A DNA stretch of 7,011 nucleotides. It comes from an uncultured Faecalibacterium sp. (lineage in GTDB: Bacteria > Bacillota > Clostridia > Oscillospirales > Ruminococcaceae). This document shows positions 1 through 4,399 of this stretch, in pieces. The first letter of the stretch is position 1. Each line of letters begins with the position of its first letter. The position numbers and the translations under genes were made by a program. Under the pieces are notes generated by a model, which saw only the letters and a program-made list of their open reading frames with translations, made no database searches and was not told where the DNA came from. The stretch is from NCBI GenBank assembly GCA_934561115.1, contig CAKTFS010000052.1, forward strand, positions 1-7,011, in the 5' to 3' direction.

Positions 1-74
1 ACACAGAAGTTAAGCTTACTTGTGCCGAAGATAGTTAGCTGGAAACGGCTTGTGAAAATAGGTAGTCGCCGACT
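1..74 (+). rRNA. rrf: 5S ribosomal RNA, 3' part (5' end outside window)
   Basis: The first ~74 bases match the 3' two thirds of a bacterial 5S rRNA. They contain the loop B/C signature ACAGAAGTTAAGC (4-16) and the GTGCCGAAGATAG segment (22-34). The GCTGG-AAAC-GGC stem-loop follows (38-49), then the terminal AGGTAGTCGCCGAC strand that would pair with the missing 5' end. A complete 5S is about 117 nt, so roughly 40 nt lie upstream of the window. Being 5S, it normally closes a 16S-23S-5S operon, and a hairpin with a T-rich tail follows within 10 nt, consistent with the operon end. The copy carries A/T at several positions that are often G/C in related GC-rich clostridia, but the paired segments look intact. 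The exact 3' end is uncertain by a few bases. Confidence 0.9.
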
Positions 75-80
75 TAATAG

Positions 81-118
81 AACGTCTTGGGAGTAGATCT
101 CAAGGCGTTTTTGTGTTT
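81..118 (+). terminator. intrinsic terminator of the rRNA operon
   Basis: AACGTCTTGGGAG (81-93) can pair with CTCAAGGCGTT (99-109), with one G-T pair and a two-base bulge, across a short loop. It is followed directly by a T-rich run (TTTTTGTGTTTT, up to 119). Its place a few bases after the 5S 3' end is the usual one for an rRNA operon terminator. Confidence 0.8.
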
Positions 119-124
119 TGGTGA

Positions 125-152
125 TTGTGGAAAAGATGAGCTTTAGCATACT
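125..152 (+). promoter_or_regulatory. possible weak promoter for the lipoprotein gene
   Basis: TTGTGG (125-130) and CATACT (147-152) are separated by 16 nt and resemble -35 (3/6) and -10 (4/6) boxes. Transcription would start near 159. That leaves a leader of about 22 nt carrying the AGAGGGG ribosome binding site, and it would exclude the in-frame TTG, ATG and GTG codons further upstream as starts. The match is poor, so read-through from the rRNA operon remains an alternative. Confidence 0.3.
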
Positions 153-180
153 GAAAATGAAAATAGAGGGGTTGTTTTGT

Positions 181-1800
181 GTGAGGAAAAGCTTTCGTAT
201 AAAATATTTTATAATAGCGCTATCTCTTACAATGATTGCTTTATGTTTTCAAGGCTGTGCGAAAAAATGTGAAATTCCGTTTGATTGTGACAATATTAAA
301 ACGATGTATTGCGAGGATGCAGTTCAGGTATTAAGGCAGTCTGGATTTGAGAATCTTACAGAACAATCAGAAAGTACAACGGAGCAGGAGAAAGATGGCC
401 TTATAAAGGAAATTTTAATTGATGGAAAATCAACATATAAGAAAGCTGATAAATTTGAGTATGATACTCCAATTGAGATTGTGTATTTCAAACTAAAGCA
501 AATAGATGTATATTTGGATATGCAAGAAGGTGGCGAAATAGGAAAACCGGAAATTACTATAAATACAAATCTTCCAAATGGCACAAAACTGAAATTTAGA
601 TTGGAAAATGTACAGAAAGCGTATAAAGAGGAAAGCAAAAGAAGCGTACATAATGGTCAGGCAAAAGCTGATTTTCGCAGAACATATAGTGAACCTTTAA
701 CACCAGGAGACTATGTGCTTACAGTTGATATGGAAGTATCGGAGCAACCATTAAGCGTATTAAAAGAAATTGGAAAAAATGGAGAAGTGTTAAAAAGTGA
801 TGATTTGAGCAATAGTGACCAAACGCACCCAAAACAAATCTACAGAGAATGGACAATTTCAATTAGTGAACAAGAGTTTCTTCAAAAATATCCTACGGGA
901 GATTCAACAACCTTATACCAAATCGAAAAACGAGTTCAGGAACAATACGGGAAAAATTACATAATATCAAAAGAAAGGACTGGAAGAACAGAAATTACGA
1001 TTTGGAAACAGGAGTATTCCGAATGTTTTACGCAAGCAAAAAATGAAGATTTGAATGCTCTGAAAAAGTGGTATGAAATCAGAAAAGAACTTGGGAGTTT
1101 TGCTAAGAAGTTACAAGATAGTGCACCGGAGTATTGGGTATGGGTCTATCTTGTAGATAATGAAAATTCTCAAAATGTATTATTAGGTGCGATTGAGGAC
1201 ACAGTAAAAGTTGATGCGCTGAGAAATAAAATTCCGGTATGGGCAGGCAGTGCAAAAGTTGACTATGTAGGAGCAGTGGGATATGTAGCTACAATAAAAT
1301 ACTATAGAGGAATTGATGCCTATGATCCTTCAAATGATATGAACTTTGCAGCGACAGCGTGGACGATTCCTACATACAAAAAGGATAAGCAGCTGTATGT
1401 TGATGGCAACACAATAGAACATAAAACGAGAGTTCAAGTGCTTGAGCAGGACTTGAAAGATCGTGGTCATGATTTTGGATCTGGCTATCTAACAGTGAAG
1501 ATACTTGATACCGGAGAAATTACAATTATTGATGTTCATAACTTTGTTACAGTCCCCTACTGGGAGTTAGATGTGGAATCGGCTGCATCGATTGGTGAAT
1601 GTGTAGCGGAGTATCATCAAAAGAGTGATTACTGGCCTGTATCTCGGAACAAAGATGTAAGAGCACCAGAAGGAGCAAAAGTTTTGATCTATGGGATAAA
1701 TCGGTCAGAGGGGCGGGTCTGGATTAGTGGTATGATATACCAAAATGGAGAGCGGGTTGCATATAGCTTTCAGCCGGAAGATTTGACCGTTATCAAATAG
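181..1800 (+). CDS. secreted lipoprotein of unknown function with PASTA-like, Ig-like and SH3-like regions
   Basis: I do not recognise a named family. The GTG at 181 is preferred because AGAGGGG (165-171) lies 9 nt upstream and a lipoprotein signal starts right there. That signal has VRKSFRIK, a hydrophobic stretch (FIIALSLTMIALCF), and FQG-C with Cys26 as the likely lipidated residue; the lipobox is imperfect. An open frame continues back to 118, without a better start. The product is 539 aa. Three more Cys (30, 36, 44) follow the lipidated one and could form disulphides. Residues ~44-103 (EDAVQVLRQSGF... ending in IEIVYF) look like the PASTA-type repeats seen in extracytoplasmic clostridial proteins. 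Residues ~108-190 are beta-rich, like an Ig fold. The last ~55 residues (YWPVSRNKDVRAPEGAKVLI...) look like an SH3-type barrel. Probable role: cell-surface binding or sensing, by inference only. The gene is AT-rich, with many AAA/ATA/AGA codons, unlike the GC-rich genes to the right. With its position beside an rRNA operon, this suggests acquired DNA. It is convergent with fba. Confidence 0.8.
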   Translation: MRKSFRIKYFIIALSLTMIALCFQGCAKKCEIPFDCDNIKTMYCEDAVQVLRQSGFENLTEQSESTTEQEKDGLIKEILIDGKSTYKKADKFEYDTPIEIVYFKLKQIDVYLDMQEGGEIGKPEITINTNLPNGTKLKFRLENVQKAYKEESKRSVHNGQAKADFRRTYSEPLTPGDYVLTVDMEVSEQPLSVLKEIGKNGEVLKSDDLSNSDQTHPKQIYREWTISISEQEFLQKYPTGDSTTLYQIEKRVQEQYGKNYIISKERTGRTEITIWKQEYSECFTQAKNEDLNALKKWYEIRKELGSFAKKLQDSAPEYWVWVYLVDNENSQNVLLGAIEDTVKVDALRNKIPVWAGSAKVDYVGAVGYVATIKYYRGIDAYDPSNDMNFAATAWTIPTYKKDKQLYVDGNTIEHKTRVQVLEQDLKDRGHDFGSGYLTVKILDTGEITIIDVHNFVTVPYWELDVESAASIGECVAEYHQKSDYWPVSRNKDVRAPEGAKVLIYGINRSEGRVWISGMIYQNGERVAYSFQPEDLTVIK

Positions 1801-1801
1801 T

Positions 1802-1852
1802 AAAATAAAAAGCGGCCCCGCTGCACTGTACATAACAGTGCGGCGGGGCCGC
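1802..1852 (-). terminator. strong intrinsic terminator of fba, possibly bidirectional
   Basis: The 17-nt arms 1812-1828 and 1836-1852 pair along their full length with a single G-T/mismatch position around a 7-nt loop (TACATAA). Read on the minus strand, the stem is followed by CTTTTTATTTTA, a proper U-tract, 44 nt after the fba stop codon, so it primarily terminates fba. On the plus strand it starts 12 nt after the lipoprotein stop codon, but only ATACTTTATT follows. Termination there would rely on the very stable GC-rich stem. Confidence 0.9.
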
Positions 1853-1895
1853 ATACTTTATTGGGTGGTGTACCGGTTACGATACAAGCCTCAGC

Positions 1896-2759
1896 TTAGC
1901 CCTTGCCTGCGCAGCCGAACAGCTCGATCTTCTCCTTGCACTTGGCCTCGATGGCCTTTGCGCCGGGAGCCAGCAGCTTGCGGGGGTCGAAGCCCTTGCC
2001 CTGCTGATCCTTGCCCTCTTCGATGTACTTGCGGGTGGCCTCAGCAAACACCAGCTGGCACTCGGTGTTGATGTTGATCTTGGAAACGCCCAGGCTGATG
2101 GCCTTTGCGATCATCTCGTCGGGGATGCCGGTGCCGCCGTGCAGAACCAGAGGAATGTTGTTGGTGGCCTTGTGGATGCGGTCCAGAGCCTCGAAGTCCA
2201 GACCCTTCCAGTTTGCGGGGTAGACGCCGTGGATGTTGCCGATACCAGCAGCCAGGAAGTCGATGCCCAGAGCGGTGATCTTTGCGCACTCCTCGGGATC
2301 AGCGATCTCACCGGAGCCCACAACGCCGTCCTCAACGCCGCCGATGGAGCCCACCTCGGCCTCGATGCTCATGCCGTGAGCGTGTGCCAGAGCGACCAGC
2401 TCCTTGGTCTTTTCCACGTTCTCCTCGATGGAGTAGTGGCTGCCATCGAACATGATGGAGGAGAAGCCGGCCTCAACGCAGGCCTTGCAGCCCTCGTAGG
2501 TGCCGTGATCCAGATGCAGAGCAACGGGAACGGTGATGCCCATGGAATCGACCATAGCGCTGACCATAGCGGCAACGGTCTTGAAGCCGGTCATGTACTT
2601 ACCTGCACCCTCGGAAACACCCAGAATGACGGGGCTCTTCATTTCCTCGCAGGCGGTCAGGACAGCTTTGGTCCACTCCAGATTATTGATGTTGAACTGC
2701 GGCACACCGTAGTGGCCGTCGCGTGCCTTGAGCAGCATTTCGGTTGCATTTACCAACAT
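1896..2759 (-). CDS. fba: class II fructose-1,6-bisphosphate aldolase
   Basis: This enzyme catalyses the reversible cleavage of fructose-1,6-bisphosphate to dihydroxyacetone phosphate and glyceraldehyde-3-phosphate in cytosolic glycolysis and gluconeogenesis, using a Zn2+ ion. The 287-aa length and the start MLVNATEMLLKARDGHYGVP are typical of the short (Bacillus/Clostridium) class II type. Visible active-site elements are HLDHG (82-86), with catalytic Asp84 and Zn ligand His85, and the EAEVG segment (133-137). The Zn ligands His177 in GNIHGVY and His207 in VLHGGTG also stand out; that glycine-rich motif and KININT (227-232) bind phosphate. GGAGG (2769-2773) sits 9 nt before the ATG. The gene appears monocistronic: it has its own near-consensus promoter upstream and a strong terminator downstream. 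Related ketose-bisphosphate aldolases (tagatose-bisphosphate, GatY/KbaY) share the fold. The solitary context and glycolytic-type sequence favour Fba. Confidence 0.95.
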   Translation of the reverse strand: MLVNATEMLLKARDGHYGVPQFNINNLEWTKAVLTACEEMKSPVILGVSEGAGKYMTGFKTVAAMVSAMVDSMGITVPVALHLDHGTYEGCKACVEAGFSSIMFDGSHYSIEENVEKTKELVALAHAHGMSIEAEVGSIGGVEDGVVGSGEIADPEECAKITALGIDFLAAGIGNIHGVYPANWKGLDFEALDRIHKATNNIPLVLHGGTGIPDEMIAKAISLGVSKININTECQLVFAEATRKYIEEGKDQQGKGFDPRKLLAPGAKAIEAKCKEKIELFGCAGKG

Positions 2760-2798
2760 TATTCATTACCTCCAAAAATTATCGGGGTTCCGGCTCTG

Positions 2799-2820
2799 CC
2801 ACACACCGCATTGTGCATGG
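2799..2820 (-). other. hairpin in the fba 5' leader
   Basis: On the minus strand CCATGCAC (2820-2813) pairs with GTGTGTGG (2806-2799), using two G-U pairs, around a 6-nt loop. With transcription predicted to begin near 2834, this hairpin would sit about 14 nt from the 5' end of the ~75-nt leader, well clear of the ribosome binding site. A role in mRNA stability of a highly expressed gene is possible. I see no known riboswitch or T-box motif in the leader. Confidence 0.4.
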
Positions 2821-2840
2821 TTTAACAAGCCCACATGGCT

Positions 2841-2869
2841 AGTATACCCCAAACTGCGCCTAAAATCAA
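2841..2869 (-). promoter_or_regulatory. sigma-A-type promoter of fba
   Basis: On the minus strand TTGATT (2869-2864) and TATACT (2846-2841) are separated by exactly 17 nt and match the -35 (4/6) and -10 (5/6) consensus. Predicted start is near 2834, about 75 nt before the fba ATG. A near-ideal promoter is what one expects for a constitutive, abundant glycolytic enzyme. Confidence 0.8.
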
Positions 2870-3071
2870 TCCGAACAGGCGCTTTTTCTTGCACAGAGCT
2901 GCTGCGGAACAGGCACAGCACGCAATGAACGGTGCTGCGGTGGTGGAAACATCCTGCGCTTGGCGACAAAAATCCATGCACACTGCAACATCTGCCTTGT
3001 ACATGGACGGCGCGGGTTTTCAACACATCTTAACATTCGTCAAAATGATGTTGGAGGAAATTGCAAAAGCG

Positions 3072-3128
3072 GACAATTTCCGGTTCAAAAAATTGTCATA
3101 ATTCCGACTTGAATTTTACAAATTGTAA
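3072..3128. repeat. inverted AAATTGT repeats, operator-like
   Basis: GACAATTT (3072-3079) and AAATTGTC (3090-3097) form a perfect 8-bp inverted repeat around 10 nt. A second perfect dyad, TTACAA-A-TTGTAA (3116-3128), contains another AAATTGT at 3120. The two direct copies at 3090 and 3120 are exactly 30 bp apart, close to three helical turns, so they would face the same side of the DNA. This pattern suits a protein-binding site, but I recognise no specific regulator. In RNA, the first dyad would form only a weak hairpin without a T tract, so a terminator is unlikely. Confidence 0.5.
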
Positions 3129-3158
3129 GGCTTTTGCCAAGATATGGGGGAACATGCT

Positions 3159-3246
3159 GTTGAAAACCCGGTGGAAACTGTTTAATTCCACCCGGAAAAC
3201 GGGCGCTGCGGCTGGACTTTTACACACTTTCCACCGAGTTTTCAAC
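3159..3246. repeat. long inverted repeat with 19-nt arms
   Basis: The arm at 3159-3177 (GTTGAAAAC...GGTGGAAA) and the reverse complement of 3228-3246 agree at 18 of 19 positions, separated by 50 nt. A second, competing dyad uses part of the left arm: GGTGGAA (3170-3176) with TTCCACC (3186-3192), loop 9 nt. Thus GGTGGAA occurs three times here in two orientations. The arms consist of TTTTCAAC- and TTTCCACC-type elements related to DnaA-box sequences. Either paired DNA-binding sites or mutually exclusive RNA folds could explain it; no T tract follows, so a simple terminator does not. Confidence 0.7.
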
Positions 3247-3300
3247 TTGTGGAAAAATCATAGGCCGTTTACGGAATGTATAGGCACATTTTGTGGAAAA
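3218..3300. promoter_or_regulatory. cluster of DnaA-box-like sequences
   Basis: Three 9-mers match the consensus TTWTNCACA: TTTTACACA (3218-3226, +), TGTGGAAAA (3248-3256, that is TTTTCCACA on -) and TGTGGAAAA (3292-3300, likewise -). Looser relatives with TTTTCAACA lie at 3017-3025 (+) and 3158-3166 (-). An AT-rich segment (3086-3128) lies next to the cluster, like a DNA-unwinding element. This is compatible with DnaA binding, either at an origin-like site or for titration or regulation. No dnaA, dnaN or other replication gene is visible here, so function is not established. Confidence 0.4.
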
Positions 3301-3388
3301 CTTTTTGCTTTGGCAAAACAGCGGAAATGCGCCCTGCCGCCCGGACAGCGGGCAAAACATTTTTACAGCTGCCGAAACTGGCGGGAGG

Positions 3389-3419
3389 GACGCTTTTTTC
3401 CGAAAAAAATTTTAGCGTC
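3389..3419. repeat. short interrupted inverted repeat with A/T tracts
   Basis: GACGC (3389-3393) pairs with GCGTC (3415-3419), and the inner TTTTTT/AAAAAA tracts pair across CCG, leaving a small T-rich bulge (3410-3414). It lies some 65-85 bp upstream of the presumed rlmB transcription start. The A and T tracts may bend DNA or help RNA polymerase binding. No U-tract follows on the plus strand, so it is not a good terminator. Confidence 0.3.
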
Positions 3420-3443
3420 GGGCAATAAAATCCCTGCAATTTG

Positions 3444-3472
3444 TGGCGAAGCCGGGCGAGATATGGTATACT
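3444..3472 (+). promoter_or_regulatory. extended -10 promoter of rlmB
   Basis: TGGTATACT (3464-3472) combines an extended -10 TG with a 5/6 -10 hexamer. A weak -35 (TGGCGA, 3444-3449) sits 17 nt upstream, as is usual for extended -10 promoters. Predicted start is near 3479, giving a leader of about 70 nt before the rlmB ATG. Confidence 0.65.
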
Positions 3473-3505
3473 TTATCTTGGATTATCATAAACAGAATAA
3501 AACGC

Positions 3506-3530
3506 TCCGGCGCGGCACTGCCCGCCCGGA
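3506..3530 (+). other. small GC-rich hairpin just before the rlmB ribosome binding site
   Basis: TCCGG (3506-3510) pairs with CCGGA (3526-3530), and inside it GCGG pairs with CCGC across a 6-nt loop. The stem ends 2 nt before GGAAGGAG (3533-3540). It could keep the translation start exposed or modulate it. It may also be chance in GC-rich sequence. Confidence 0.3.
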
Positions 3531-3550
3531 ACGGAAGGAGCATAAAAAAG

Positions 3551-4357
3551 ATGGAAGAACGTAACCAGCCGCGCCGTCCGCGCCGCGATGCAGAGCAGCC
3601 GCAGCAGAAAAGCGAGAGCCTGATCTACGGCAAAAACCCGGTGACCGAGCTGCTCAAGAGCGGCTCCGGTGTGGACACCGTGCTTATTGCCGAAGGGATG
3701 GCCCCGGCAGTGGCGGCATACTATACAGCACTGGCCAAGGAGGCCGGCGCAACGGTCAAGCGGGTGCACCCCAACAAGCTGCGCCTGATGACCGGCACCG
3801 AGAGCCATCAGGGTGTGGCGGCCTTTGCCAGCGAGATCGAGTACGCGACCGTGGAGGATCTGCTGGCCGCAGCCAAGGCCAAGGGCGAGCCGCCTTTTCT
3901 GGTGCTGAGCGACGGCATTGAGGACCCCCACAATCTGGGCGCGGTCATGCGCAGCGCACTGCTGTGCGGTGCCCACGGCATCGTCATCCCCAAGCGGGGC
4001 GGCGCATCCGTCACCCCCACCGTCATCAAGTCCAGCGCAGGCGCTGCCGAGCGTCTGCCGGTGGCGCGTGTGGCCAATATCGGCGAGACTATCCGCCGCC
4101 TGAAGGAGCAGGGCGTGTTCGTCTACTGTGCCGACATGGACGGCGTGTCCCTGCGCAAAAATAACCTGACCGGTCCCATCGCGCTGGTACTGGGCAGCGA
4201 GGGCAGCGGGGTATCCCAGCTGGTCAAAAAGCTGTGTGACGGTGTGGTGCGGCTGGATATGGCTGCACCCGGCACTGGCGTGGACAGCTATAACGTTTCG
4301 GTGGCGGCGGGCATCATCCTGTACGAGATCCAGTCGCAGCGCGCCGTAGAAGAATAA
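3551..4357 (+). CDS. rlmB: 23S rRNA (guanosine-2251-2'-O)-methyltransferase RlmB (SpoU/TrmH family)
   Basis: This SpoU-family enzyme uses S-adenosylmethionine to methylate the 2'-OH of a guanosine in the peptidyl-transferase region of 23S rRNA (G2251 in E. coli). The ATG at 3551 is chosen because GGAAGGAG lies 10 nt upstream and the protein then has the usual size (268 aa). The frame extends upstream through the promoter and must be wrong there. A basic, Gln-rich N-terminal tail (EERNQPRRPRRDAEQPQQK) precedes the substrate-binding domain, which runs from LIYGKNPVTELL to about residue 97 (HQGVAAFAS). The SPOUT domain shows all three motifs. Motif 1 is DPHNLGAVMR (125-134, Asn128 and Arg134). 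Motif 2 is LVLGSEGSG (212-220). Motif 3 is DSYNVSVAAGIILYE (from 245), forming the trefoil-knot SAM site. Tyr247 replaces the commoner Leu in SLNVS. Related paralogues (TrmH, other SpoU methylases) are less likely because of the RlmB-type N-terminal domain. A membrane-protein gene follows after 42 nt, likely in the same transcript. Confidence 0.92.
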   Translation: MEERNQPRRPRRDAEQPQQKSESLIYGKNPVTELLKSGSGVDTVLIAEGMAPAVAAYYTALAKEAGATVKRVHPNKLRLMTGTESHQGVAAFASEIEYATVEDLLAAAKAKGEPPFLVLSDGIEDPHNLGAVMRSALLCGAHGIVIPKRGGASVTPTVIKSSAGAAERLPVARVANIGETIRRLKEQGVFVYCADMDGVSLRKNNLTGPIALVLGSEGSGVSQLVKKLCDGVVRLDMAAPGTGVDSYNVSVAAGIILYEIQSQRAVEE

Positions 4358-4399
4358 AACAAGCGGTAAACTCCATCCAGAACAGTGGGAGGGACAAGG

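Larger units (their letters stand above)
2870..3463. other. divergent intergenic region, no convincing gene
   Basis: About 590 bases lie between the fba and rlmB promoters. Short frames exist on both strands, but they lack ribosome binding sites, overlap each other and have odd Cys/Trp/Arg-rich composition. What the stretch does hold is non-coding structure. An AT-rich segment at 3086-3128 carries inverted AAATTGT motifs. A long inverted repeat occupies 3159-3246, with DnaA-box-like sequences around and beyond it. A short interrupted inverted repeat lies at 3389-3419. This is unusually long and structured for a spacer between two housekeeping genes. Confidence 0.6.

Noticed and set aside
118..180. 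Upstream in-frame starts (TTG 118, ATG 136, ATG 157) for the lipoprotein
   Set aside because: They lie in or just after the rRNA terminator and have poorer ribosome binding sites. They would also put ~21 extra residues ahead of a signal peptide that starts cleanly at GTG 181.
2139..2825. Plus-strand frame of 228 codons antisense to fba
   Set aside because: fba is unmistakable on the minus strand with all active-site motifs; this frame is its mirror.
2760..2834. Riboswitch or T-box in the fba leader
   Set aside because: The leader is only about 75 nt, with one hairpin and no recognised aptamer core, T-box sequence or terminator/antiterminator pair.
2835..3101. Plus-strand frame of 88 codons over the fba promoter
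   Set aside because: No ribosome binding site or promoter of its own, no recognisable features, and it overlaps regulatory sequence and competing frames on the other strand.
3443..3550. N-terminal extension of RlmB by 36 residues
   Set aside because: It would begin upstream of the predicted transcription start, and it ignores the well-placed GGAAGGAG before ATG 3551.
3061..3564. Plus-strand frame of 167 codons across the intergenic region into rlmB
   Set aside because: It runs through the rlmB promoter, ribosome binding site and start in another frame, has an implausible Cys/Trp/Arg/Lys-rich composition, and lacks its own ribosome binding site.
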